Below, piece by piece: positions 42,965 to 51,000 of a stretch of DNA of 64,000 nt. How positions within the stretch are numbered: position 1 is the stretch's first letter; the number at the start of each line of letters is the position of its first letter. The notes beneath the pieces are model-generated. The model saw nothing but the letters and a program-made list of their open reading frames with translations, did no database searches and had not been told where the DNA came from. Origin of the DNA: JAGNEJ01 sp043757865 (GTDB lineage Bacteria; Verrucomicrobiota; Verrucomicrobiia; Verrucomicrobiales; V1-33); the NCBI GenBank assembly GCA_043757865.1, contig JAYVOP010000077.1, positions 1 through 64,000 of the forward strand, written 5' to 3'. A program made the translations under genes and the position numbers.

Positions 42965-44347
42965 TTAGGGAGAAAAGTGTTCGATGACCTGCTCCATGGC
43001 GGCCGTGCGGCTGCCTTTGACTAGGATCAGATCCAGCGGAGTGGCCTCCGTGCGGAGGAAAGCCGCGCAATCTGCAGCGGTGGAGAAGGAGTGAATTTCC
43101 GTCTTAAGGGAATCACCCAGAGCCGTCTGCGCAGCCTCGGCAATCCAGCGCGCTTCGTTATCCCCCACGGTGCAGAGAAGTGGAAATTCCCCATCCACGA
43201 CCGCCGTGCCTAACGAGCGATGCGCGGCCTCCGCATGAGTCCCCAGCTCGCCCATACGGCCTAGGACCACGATCCGACGCCCCGCTCCGATGCTGTTGCG
43301 CAGCGTGTCCAGGGCGGCTAGCATGGAATCTAAATTAGCGTTATAGCTATCATCCAGAAAAGTAAATGCACCCACGCGTCGCCATTGCAGCCGCCCTTTA
43401 TTCAATTGCGCACTCTCCAGCCCCGCGATGATGTCCGCTGGTGGTAAGCCGAAATGATACCCCGCCGCAGCGGCTAGGGCGGCATTGTTAATCATGTGTC
43501 GGCCCGGCACTGCCAGTTTCACGGGCAGCGGGGCGAGGTTCGGAAACTGGATCAGAAAGCGGCTCCCAGCAATGTCCGCCTGGACGTCGCTCACCCGCAC
43601 ATCCGCTCCTTCCGCAAAGCCTGCGGTCAGCACGTAGGCTTGGCTGCGGGCGGTGATGCTCGGGGTGAAATCATCGTCCGCATTGAGGATCACGCAGCCG
43701 TTCTCCGGCACCGCTTCGGCCAGCACGCCTTTCTCTAGAGCAATGTTTTTCCGGCTGCCCATGAACTCGATGTGAGCCGTGCCCACGTTCGTAATGATGG
43801 CCGCGTTAGGCGCTGCGATGTCCGCCAGCGGGGCGATCTCCCCTGGATGATTCATGCCCATTTCACAGACCGCCACCTCATGTTCTGGATCAATGCTGAG
43901 CACCGTCAGCGGCAGGCCGATGTGGTTATTCAAATTCCCTTTCGTCGCTTGGACGGTAAACATTTGGTTGAGCACAGAGGTCACAAAATCCTTGGTGCTG
44001 GTCTTGCCATTACTGCCCGTAAGGCCCAGCACCTTGCCGCCCCAAGCCTGACGCCAGGCCTTGGCCAGCGCTTGCAGCGCTAGCAATGTATCGCTCACCA
44101 AGATGACGGCGCCTACGGGATACGTGGGCATTTCCTGGCTCACAAGAAATGCGCTGGCCCCAGCAGCGGCGGCTTGATCCAGGAAATTGTGCGCATCAAA
44201 TTTCTCGCCTGCCAGCGCTACGAAGAGGCTGTTAGGCTGAATCGTGCGCGTGTCGGTGGACACGGCGGAGACGAGCGCAGCGGCATCCCCCTGGAGCAGG
44301 CGGCCTTGGCACCATGTGGTGAGTTGCGCGATGGTCTGGGGTTTCAT
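42965..44347 (-). CDS. murF: UDP-MurNAc-tripeptide:D-Ala-D-Ala ligase
   Basis: The 460-residue Mur ligase adds the D-Ala-D-Ala dipeptide. Motifs are VSTDTRTIQPNSLFVAL near the N-terminus, the ATP loop GLTGSNGKTSTKD (about 107-119), MGMNHPGEIAPLADIA, TNVGTAHIEFMGS, DDSYNANLDSMLAALDTL and the C-terminal VLGRMGELG. The YNAN and MGELG motifs distinguish MurF from MurE. Its start overlaps the murE stop by four bases, so the two ligases are translationally coupled. No ddl gene occurs in the window. Confidence 0.96.
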   Translation of the reverse strand: MKPQTIAQLTTWCQGRLLQGDAAALVSAVSTDTRTIQPNSLFVALAGEKFDAHNFLDQAAAAGASAFLVSQEMPTYPVGAVILVSDTLLALQALAKAWRQAWGGKVLGLTGSNGKTSTKDFVTSVLNQMFTVQATKGNLNNHIGLPLTVLSIDPEHEVAVCEMGMNHPGEIAPLADIAAPNAAIITNVGTAHIEFMGSRKNIALEKGVLAEAVPENGCVILNADDDFTPSITARSQAYVLTAGFAEGADVRVSDVQADIAGSRFLIQFPNLAPLPVKLAVPGRHMINNAALAAAAGYHFGLPPADIIAGLESAQLNKGRLQWRRVGAFTFLDDSYNANLDSMLAALDTLRNSIGAGRRIVVLGRMGELGTHAEAAHRSLGTAVVDGEFPLLCTVGDNEARWIAEAAQTALGDSLKTEIHSFSTAADCAAFLRTEATPLDLILVKGSRTAAMEQVIEHFSP

Positions 44348-45831
44348 TCTGGCAGCTCCCGCCTTTCCCTCAGGTAGTAACTAGCTACTTTTACATCATC
44401 GAAGGGCTCCGTGCGATCCGCAAAGATCTGGTAGGCTTCATGGCCTTTGCCCGCGATCAAAATGATGTCGTTATCCCGCGCGGTTTCGATGGCTAGCTTG
44501 ATCGCTTCGCGTCGGTCTGCGATGCGTTCGTAGCGTTGACCCCGCATTCCTTTTACCATGTCGTCGATGATTTTTTCGGGGTCTTCACTGCGCGGATTAT
44601 CGGAAGTGAGGATGACGCGATCACTCAGCGTTTCCGCCGCATGGGCCATGAGCGGACGTTTGCGAGCATCCCGATCTCCCCCGCAGCCGCAGATGGTAAT
44701 GATGCGGCGGGGATTCAGCCCGCGCAGCGTTTTGAGCACATTTTCCAGCGCATCCGGCGTGTGAGCATAGTCCACAAAGACGCGGAAATGCCGCTGTAAG
44801 CCTACGCTCTGCAAGCGCCCAGGCACTTGCGGAGCCTTGGCCAAATGCGCGATGGATTCACGCAGATTCAAGCCCATGGCCTGCACGGCGGCTAGTGCGG
44901 CAGCGGAATTGAAGACATTGAAACGCCCGATCAGTGGCAAGCGCACCAGCAAGCTGCGGCCTTTGACCTCCAACGTATAACTGGTAGTGGCAATGGTGTT
45001 GGTGATGTCCGCAATGCGAAAATCCACGCCATAGCTCATGCCATAAGTCAGCACCGTGCCGCGCTCCGCGTAGGCTTCAGCGTATTTCTTGCCGTAGAAA
45101 TCATCCGTATTGACGACCATAGTGCCCTTCCGTTTGTGCGGCTGCGTGACTAGTTGCTCAAAGAAGCGCCCCTTGGCCGCAGCATAGGCATCCATGGATC
45201 TGTGATAGTCTAAGTGGTCTTGCGTGAGATTCGTAAACACGGCGGCATCGAACTCCACGCCCGCCACGCGCTGTTGCATCAACGCATGGCTGCTAACTTC
45301 CAACGCCGCTCCTGCGCAGCCATTAGCGCGCATGAGATCTAACATGCGATGAATCTCCACGCTGTCCGGCGTGGTATGCGTGGCATCCGTAGGTTGGCCG
45401 TCGCCCACGTCATAACGGATGGTGCCCAGGAAGCCACAGCGGCCTTTACTAGTAGCTACCAGATGCTGGATGATGAGGGCGGTGGTAGTCTTGCCATTGG
45501 TGCCCGTGACGCCCGCTACTTTCAGATCATGGGAGGGGAAATGGTAATATTGACTGGCCGCTAATCCCATGGCCTGAGCCACATCTTTGACCTGGATCCA
45601 CGCGCCTTGGTAGTCCGCAGGCACGTCCGTTTCCGCTATGATGCAGGCGGCTCCGTTGACGATGGCGGCTGGGATAAAGTCGTGACCATCAACGTGGGTG
45701 CCGCGCAGGGCAAAGAACAGGGAGCCTGCTTTGACTTGTCGCGAATCCGCCGTCAACGCCAGCACATCGCCTTCCAGCGAGCCTGCGGAGCGGGCTGCGA
45801 GGAGGGATTTGAAGAAGTTAGAGAGATTCAT
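44344..45831 (-). CDS. murE: UDP-MurNAc-dipeptide:meso-diaminopimelate ligase
   Basis: The 495-residue Mur ligase adds the third stem-peptide residue. Motifs are ADSRQVKAGSLFFAL (N-terminal UDP-binding part), GVTGTNGKTTTALII (ATP loop, about 107-121), THTTPDSVEIHR, FTNLTQDHLDYHRSMD, VDYAHTPDALENVL, and the specificity motif TSDNPRSEDP (about 408-417). The DNPR sequence is the signature for meso-diaminopimelate, as opposed to the D-D/N-P-R/A forms in lysine-adding enzymes. The wall of this organism is therefore expected to be of the DAP type. It lies 45 bases downstream of ftsI. Confidence 0.96.
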   Translation of the reverse strand: MNLSNFFKSLLAARSAGSLEGDVLALTADSRQVKAGSLFFALRGTHVDGHDFIPAAIVNGAACIIAETDVPADYQGAWIQVKDVAQAMGLAASQYYHFPSHDLKVAGVTGTNGKTTTALIIQHLVATSKGRCGFLGTIRYDVGDGQPTDATHTTPDSVEIHRMLDLMRANGCAGAALEVSSHALMQQRVAGVEFDAAVFTNLTQDHLDYHRSMDAYAAAKGRFFEQLVTQPHKRKGTMVVNTDDFYGKKYAEAYAERGTVLTYGMSYGVDFRIADITNTIATTSYTLEVKGRSLLVRLPLIGRFNVFNSAAALAAVQAMGLNLRESIAHLAKAPQVPGRLQSVGLQRHFRVFVDYAHTPDALENVLKTLRGLNPRRIITICGCGGDRDARKRPLMAHAAETLSDRVILTSDNPRSEDPEKIIDDMVKGMRGQRYERIADRREAIKLAIETARDNDIILIAGKGHEAYQIFADRTEPFDDVKVASYYLRERRELPE

Positions 45832-45876
45832 GGGGCGCAGAGCTTGGCGGCGGCAGGGGTGGGAACAAGGAGTATT

Positions 45877-47868
45877 TTAGCGATGAGATTTGCCCGCATG
45901 GACCACGGATTCACCTGGCACTTCGTAGTAACGCAGGGCGGCATCCATGATGCGGCGGAAGACAGGCGCGGCTAGTTTGCCGCCGTAAAGTTGTTCCTTG
46001 GGAGCATGTGGATCATCCACCACGACCACGCCGAGGAGCTTCGGATTTAGAACCGGGGCAAAGCCTAGAAAGCTTACGACATAGCGGTCCTTGTAATGGC
46101 CGCCGCCCTCGGACTTGGGCTTCGCTAGGAGCGCAGTGCCGGTCTTGCCAGCGATGTAGTAGTCAGTGCTGCGGGCTAACATCCCGGTGCCTTTTTCCAC
46201 GACATCCAGCATCGCCTCCCGCGTATTTTTAGCGGCAGCGGCGGAAACGACACGGCGGAGATTCATCGGCTGATGCTCAGAGAGGACGCGGTTCCGCGAG
46301 TCTAATATGGCTTCTACAAGATAGGGCTCGCGATACCAGCCATCGTTGATGATGACGCCTAACGCCGCACACATTTGGAGCGGCGTGACGGAAATCCCGT
46401 AGCCAAAGGCCGTGCGCGCTAGATCGTTATTCGTCCAGGTCTTGCGCACGATGATGCCGGGGGATTCCAATCCGTTGCGCTCGGTCGGTCCCATGAAATT
46501 AGTGCGCGAGCCGAAGCCGAAGTTAAGGATGCTTTCCTGAAATTTCTTCACGCCGACAGTCCGCGCTAGCTTGAAGGCCCCGATGTTACTACTGCGCACC
46601 AGCACGTCATGCACACTAAGCGCGGTCGAGGACTCATCATCATGAATGTCTGCGATCTCCTTGTCAGGATCTTTCCAACTGATGCCGTCCGCTTGATTGG
46701 AAGTGGGGATGGGCGTGTTTAAGTTAACTTTCCCCGAATCCAACGCGGTGGCTAGCGTCACGATCTTCATCGTGGAGCCCGGCTCATACACTTGCACCGC
46801 CGCGGCATTGTTGAAGTTGGCGACGCCTGCTTTCTGATTGGCATCCCGACACACGATCGCCCGTACGGCCATGGTATGGGCATCCAGCAGCACCACCATG
46901 ACGCGGGCGCATTTCAACGAGGGTAAATAGATCTCGTTAGAATCATTCCCCACTTGATCCACCGACGCGGAAACGATGTCTTGCAATGTGGTGTCCAACG
47001 CCAACCGCAGGGACTTGCCCGGCACGGGCTCCGTCAGGGTATTGGCGAACGCGGTGATCTCACGATTACTGCCATCAACCTCAAAGTTTCGTTCTCCTAC
47101 TTGGCCCGTCAGATCGTCTGTGCGGGCACTTTCCACGCCACCCACGGCGGCACCTTCGCTATTCACCACGCCCACGATGGGCGTCAGTTCAGAATCGCTG
47201 AGATCACTGCGGCGGTAGAAAGATTTGATCTTCAAGCAGCCTAACGGGTAGTCCGCCATCAGTTGGTGCAGGCGATTGGCTTGGTGGGCATTTAGCTCCT
47301 TGGCCAACACTGTTTCCCCGGAATCCACGGGCCGTGGCTGGCCGTTCTCTAACATGCGCTCAGCAATACTGCGGGAAATTTCCTCCGGCGTCTTGTCCAA
47401 TGCTGGGGCCAGCAGGGAGGCCATCCACCAGAGGAAACGCTGCTGCATTTCCACTTCCGTCCAGGTGGCTTTGATCTGTTGCCAAGGGATAACCTCGGAC
47501 TTCTCTAACGCATGAGCCATGCGGTCTAGCGCACCCAGGGATTTGGGTTTACCAGTGTCCTTGTCCTTCGGTCCAGACTCTCGCAGGGCCATGTTATCAA
47601 AGACCACGGACTGCATGCTCTCATCATGCGTGAGCAGCCGACCGTGAGTATCCATGATGGCTCCACGAGGCGCGGAGATAACCTCGTGTTTGAGGCGCGT
47701 GACCTCTATTTTGGCGGCCACCTTGGCGTGCTGCATCATTTGCAGGTAATAGAGCCGTGCGGAAATGGCGCTAAAGCACAGCCCTAGCACGGCCAGCGCC
47801 CACGTCGCGCGGCGGGTTAGGCATTGATCGCACTCACGATCCAAGGCGGTCGTCCGAGATGTGCTCAT
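45877..47868 (-). CDS. ftsI: Division-specific class B penicillin-binding protein (FtsI/PBP3)
   Basis: The 663-residue transpeptidase has one N-terminal membrane anchor (about 24-44), a pedestal/dimerisation domain (starting ISAPRGAIMDTHGRLLTHDE) and a penicillin-binding domain. Active-site motifs are YEPGSTMKIVTLA (Ser-x-x-Lys, about 362-365), RSSNIGAFKLA (Ser-x-Asn, about 424) and AGKTGTALL (Lys-Thr-Gly, about 571). It is longer than E. coli FtsI (588) because of extra residues in the pedestal region. The flanking ftsL-like gene and murE, and the presence of ftsW in the operon, support a septal rather than elongation role. Confidence 0.94.
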   Translation of the reverse strand: MSTSRTTALDRECDQCLTRRATWALAVLGLCFSAISARLYYLQMMQHAKVAAKIEVTRLKHEVISAPRGAIMDTHGRLLTHDESMQSVVFDNMALRESGPKDKDTGKPKSLGALDRMAHALEKSEVIPWQQIKATWTEVEMQQRFLWWMASLLAPALDKTPEEISRSIAERMLENGQPRPVDSGETVLAKELNAHQANRLHQLMADYPLGCLKIKSFYRRSDLSDSELTPIVGVVNSEGAAVGGVESARTDDLTGQVGERNFEVDGSNREITAFANTLTEPVPGKSLRLALDTTLQDIVSASVDQVGNDSNEIYLPSLKCARVMVVLLDAHTMAVRAIVCRDANQKAGVANFNNAAAVQVYEPGSTMKIVTLATALDSGKVNLNTPIPTSNQADGISWKDPDKEIADIHDDESSTALSVHDVLVRSSNIGAFKLARTVGVKKFQESILNFGFGSRTNFMGPTERNGLESPGIIVRKTWTNNDLARTAFGYGISVTPLQMCAALGVIINDGWYREPYLVEAILDSRNRVLSEHQPMNLRRVVSAAAAKNTREAMLDVVEKGTGMLARSTDYYIAGKTGTALLAKPKSEGGGHYKDRYVVSFLGFAPVLNPKLLGVVVVDDPHAPKEQLYGGKLAAPVFRRIMDAALRYYEVPGESVVHAGKSHR

Positions 47869-47873
47869 AGCGG

Positions 47874-48203
47874 TTAGGGCGTTCCTCCGTCCAGTTTCAG
47901 TGTCACTACGTCGTCCTTGGTGATGCGTTGGAGTTGGGAGGTTAATCCTAGCGTGTCCATCTGGCTAGCGATGGAGCCTGCGGAGCTGCGATAAGCTTGA
48001 TCTACATCCAAGCGACGGATCTCATTGTTGGCCCGTTGGATCTGGCCTTGCAGGTCCGTTAGCTCCTTATTCTTGCGCTTCTGCTGCATGCCTAACCAAG
48101 TGTGAGCAATGCCAAAGGCAGCGATGATCACGACCACGAGGATCATGTTCAGCACGGTCATGGGCTTGAGTTGGCCGTCGGGGACGAGGTGGCGGAGTTT
48201 CAT
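47874..48203 (-). CDS. ftsL: FtsL-like division protein
   Basis: The 109-residue bitopic protein has a short cytoplasmic tail, one membrane segment (MTVLNMILVVVIIAAFGIAH) and a periplasmic heptad-type helix (MQQKRKNKELTDLQGQIQRA and following). FtsL sequences diverge too far for motif recognition, so the call rests on topology and on the position between rsmH and ftsI, the classical place of ftsL. It would form the FtsQLB scaffold that activates FtsW-FtsI. The start follows the rsmH stop by one base and the stop precedes ftsI by five bases. Confidence 0.8.
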   Translation of the reverse strand: MKLRHLVPDGQLKPMTVLNMILVVVIIAAFGIAHTWLGMQQKRKNKELTDLQGQIQRANNEIRRLDVDQAYRSSAGSIASQMDTLGLTSQLQRITKDDVVTLKLDGGTP

Positions 48204-48204
48204 G

Positions 48205-49359
48205 CTAGTGTTGAGTAGTGGCGGGGCTGGCGATGCGTTCGGCCACGCGCAGCTTACAACTGCGCGCGCGTGGATTGGCGTGGATCTCGGCAGGCGTAGC
48301 GATCACGGCCTTGCGCATGACAAGAGAGAAATGATGCAGTGGATTCACCCGTGCCCGGGGCCACTCTGGACGGTCTATTTCCGCTAGGCTGTGCTCCCGC
48401 AGGAAGTGTTTGGCGATACGGTCTTCCAGGCTATTGAATGTTAGTATAACTAATCGTCCGCCTACCGCCAAGCTTGCTGGCACAGCCTGCAAGGCTCGTT
48501 CCAGGCTGGGCAATTCTTGATTTACCTCATAGCGCAGCGCCTGGAACGTCCGTGTGGCGGGGTGTGTGCGACCCTTCTGCGGCACCACGCTAGCCACCAC
48601 GGCGGCTAGGTCTGTGGTGAGTAAAATGGCCTTCGTTTCCCGCCGCGTCACGATCGCCCGGGCGATGTGTTTCGCCGCTGGCTCCTCGCCATAAACCTGG
48701 AGCAGCCGCCGCAATTCAGCTTCGTCCCACGTGTTCACGATGTCCTCCGCACTCACCCCCTCCTCGGGATTAAAGCGCATGTCTAGCCGACCTTCCCGCA
48801 TGAACGAAAACCCGCGTGAGGCATTCTCTAACTGCCGAGAACTCAGCCCCAGATCTAGGAAAATCCCATCCAACAACCGATCCACTCCCGCCCCCGCTAG
48901 CAACTGCGGAAAGTCCGCAAAGTTCCCCTGCAACGCCGAAAACCGCTCGGCATAAATTGGCTCCAACCTCTGTCGCGCCCGCTCCACGGCCACCAGATCA
49001 CGATCCGTGGCCATTACATCAGACCCAGATTCTAAAAAAAGCTCCGTATGCCCGGCCCCTCCTAACGTGCCATCAAGGACCAGTTTCCCCGGCCCTGGCT
49101 GGAGAAAATGCACGCACTCCGGCCCCATGATGGGCTTATGATAGGCCTCCCCCGCCAAGCCCCGTGTGCCCGCCGATCCACTGGCGGCCCAGCCGTCTGC
49201 GCTTTGTGCAAAGCGCCCTCCAGCCGCTGGCGATCCCAGCCCAGCCGTCACTAACCGCCCATTTTCACTAGCATTCCAGCCGCCCGCCTTCTCGACACGC
49301 CGCCCCAGACTGGACTTGCGTCGAGCCAGCAGAGGCGCAGTAACTAAGGGCAACAGCAT
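48205..49359 (-). CDS. rsmH: 16S rRNA m4C1402 methyltransferase with N-terminal extension
   Basis: The family core begins near YHKPIMGPECVHFLQPG and includes the SAM loop LDGTLGGAGHTELFL, FLDLGLSSRQLENASRGFSF, MRFNPEEGVSAEDIVN, GRTHPATRTFQALRYEVNQE and ILTFNSLEDRIAKHF. RsmH methylates N4 of C1402 in 16S rRNA. With the ATG at 49359 the protein has 384 residues, about 70 more than usual at the N-terminus, and this extra part is Gly/Ala/Ser-rich without similarity. A TTG nine bases upstream is an alternative. A good promoter ends about 50 bases before this start, which fits the long form. It is the first gene of the operon; mraZ, its usual neighbour, is absent. Confidence 0.92.
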   Translation of the reverse strand: MLLPLVTAPLLARRKSSLGRRVEKAGGWNASENGRLVTAGLGSPAAGGRFAQSADGWAASGSAGTRGLAGEAYHKPIMGPECVHFLQPGPGKLVLDGTLGGAGHTELFLESGSDVMATDRDLVAVERARQRLEPIYAERFSALQGNFADFPQLLAGAGVDRLLDGIFLDLGLSSRQLENASRGFSFMREGRLDMRFNPEEGVSAEDIVNTWDEAELRRLLQVYGEEPAAKHIARAIVTRRETKAILLTTDLAAVVASVVPQKGRTHPATRTFQALRYEVNQELPSLERALQAVPASLAVGGRLVILTFNSLEDRIAKHFLREHSLAEIDRPEWPRARVNPLHHFSLVMRKAVIATPAEIHANPRARSCKLRVAERIASPATTQH

Positions 49360-49419
49360 GGATAACAATTTTGTAAATTCCTCACCGGCACCTGCCGATT
49401 TTTAAAACTAACCACATCC

Positions 49420-49448
49420 AGTATAGCGAAAAGCAGCCTGAATATCAA
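49420..49448 (-). promoter_or_regulatory. Sigma70-type promoter of the cell-wall operon
   Basis: On the minus strand the sequence reads TTGATA (49448-49443), a 17-base spacer and TATACT (49425-49420). Both hexamers differ from consensus by a single base or two and the spacing is ideal. Transcription would start near 49412, giving a leader of about 50 bases before rsmH. Confidence 0.65.
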
Positions 49449-49603
49449 GCTATATTAAATAATTTACATGGAACCTCCGCACGGTGGTAATATTTAGAAA
49501 CGAGGCGTGCGTGGCCTGATAATGACTGATTCGGGGGCGGCACCCCCAGGATCACGCTAGCCACCGGATGAAACTCCCAAACGCGGATGGGTGGGACTAG
49601 AGC

Positions 49604-49633
49604 TTGAATGCCTGCGGGCACTGCGCCTAAGAT
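49604..49633 (+). promoter_or_regulatory. Candidate promoter of the Gfo/Idh gene
   Basis: TTGAAT (49604-49609), 18 bases, TAAGAT (49628-49633). The distance to the ATG at 49671 leaves a leader of about 30 bases. It is weaker than the divergent promoter. Confidence 0.4.
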
Positions 49634-49670
49634 ACGCCTCCATTTACCCACACCTAGAAACACTAGCATT

Positions 49671-50990
49671 ATGCCACATTCCCACCATCGACGTGATTTC
49701 CTCAAGACCACTAGCGTTCTCGCTGCCACCTTGGCTGCGCCTGCCATTGTGCAGGCAGCGGCACCGGATGCCCGACGCCTGAAGATCGGCTTGATCGGCT
49801 GTGGCGGACGCGGCACCGGGGCTGCGGCCAATGCGCTGGGCGCAGACTCTAACGTAGAACTCCACGCACTGGGGGATGTGTTCCCTGGTGCCGCCTCGGC
49901 AGCGGCTACGACACTGCAAGGCCAGTTTAAAGACCGTGCGAACGTGCCTGCGGAGCGTCTCTTCACCGGGCTAGATGCATACAAACAAGTGCTAGCCTCC
50001 AATCCAGATGTGGTCATCCTCACCACGCCCCCAGGGTTCCGCCCACTGCACTTAGCCGTTGCCGTGGAGGCGGGGAAACACATCTTCTGTGAAAAGCCCG
50101 TGGCCGTAGATCCTGCGGGCATCCGTTCCGTGCTAGCCTCGGCCCGTAAGGCCAAGGAAAAGGGGCTGAGCCTCACATGTGGGTTCTGCTGGCGCTACAG
50201 TCCGAGCAGGCGCGCCATTTTCGATCAGATCCTGAAGGAGAAATCCATCGGTGATGTGGTCAGCTACTACGCCACCTACTACACTGGTCCCGTGAAGCCC
50301 ATGCCGCCCGCTGCAAGCCGGAAGGAAGGTATGAGCGACTTTGAATGGCAACTACGGAACTGGTATAACTTTTCCTGGCTCAGTGGAGATAGCATTGCAG
50401 AGCAAGCCGTGCATAGCGTGGATAAAACATGCTGGGCTATGGGCGACATTGATCCCATTTCCTGCATCGCCAATGGGGGCCGCCAAAATGCGGCGGAAGG
50501 CGGGAATATTTACGATCATTTCAATGTGGTCTATGAATACCCAGGCAATGTATTCGTGCATGTGGCCAACCGCCAAATCCCTAACTGCACTGGCGAAAAT
50601 GCCGACTACATCACCGGCACCAAGGGCTCTGCGATCATTAACGGAGGCCGCGTGCAGATCCTGGGCGAGCACAAATGGAGCTACCCAGAAGAGCAGGCGG
50701 AGAAGGACCGGGACATGTATGACCAAGAGCACGTGGAGTTCTTTGAAAGCATCCGCCAAGGCAAAGCCCACAATGATGGAGAATGGATGGCGCACAGCTC
50801 GCTAGTGGCCATCATGGGCCGCATGGCCGCCTATACTGGAAAACGCATCACCTGGAAAGCCAGCGCGGATGGCAAATGGCCGGGCATGTTAGAATCCAAG
50901 GAAGACCTAGCTCCAGAGGCCACGCTGCAATGGGATTCTAGCTTCACGCCCCACGTGCTGCCAGTGCCAGGGAAATATCCACTCGTGTAG
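49671..50990 (+). CDS. Tat-exported Gfo/Idh/MocA family oxidoreductase
   Basis: The 439-residue protein begins with a twin-arginine signal (HHRRDFLKTTSVLAATLAAP, then VQA cleavage) followed by an NAD(P)-binding Rossmann fold: KIGLIGCGGRGTGAAANAL (about 40-58), VVILTTPPGFRP and the family motif CEKPVAVDPAG. The second half is the Gfo/Idh/MocA substrate domain. The Tat signal means folding with bound cofactor in the cytoplasm before export, as in glucose-fructose oxidoreductase. Such exported enzymes are very numerous in Verrucomicrobia and Planctomycetes and act on sugars or sugar acids; some generate 3-keto-glycosides that DUF1080 proteins cleave. The substrate is unknown. An ankyrin lipoprotein gene follows after ten bases. 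Confidence 0.9.
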   Translation: MPHSHHRRDFLKTTSVLAATLAAPAIVQAAAPDARRLKIGLIGCGGRGTGAAANALGADSNVELHALGDVFPGAASAAATTLQGQFKDRANVPAERLFTGLDAYKQVLASNPDVVILTTPPGFRPLHLAVAVEAGKHIFCEKPVAVDPAGIRSVLASARKAKEKGLSLTCGFCWRYSPSRRAIFDQILKEKSIGDVVSYYATYYTGPVKPMPPAASRKEGMSDFEWQLRNWYNFSWLSGDSIAEQAVHSVDKTCWAMGDIDPISCIANGGRQNAAEGGNIYDHFNVVYEYPGNVFVHVANRQIPNCTGENADYITGTKGSAIINGGRVQILGEHKWSYPEEQAEKDRDMYDQEHVEFFESIRQGKAHNDGEWMAHSSLVAIMGRMAAYTGKRITWKASADGKWPGMLESKEDLAPEATLQWDSSFTPHVLPVPGKYPLV

Positions 50991-51000
50991 CCTAGCTGCT

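Larger units (their letters stand above)
49360..49670. other. Divergent promoter region between rsmH and the Gfo/Idh gene
   Basis: This 311-base gap holds an A+T-rich tract (49440-49475) and promoter-like sequences facing both ways, annotated separately. I see no reading frame with recognisable product and no mraZ remnant. Confidence 0.6.
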
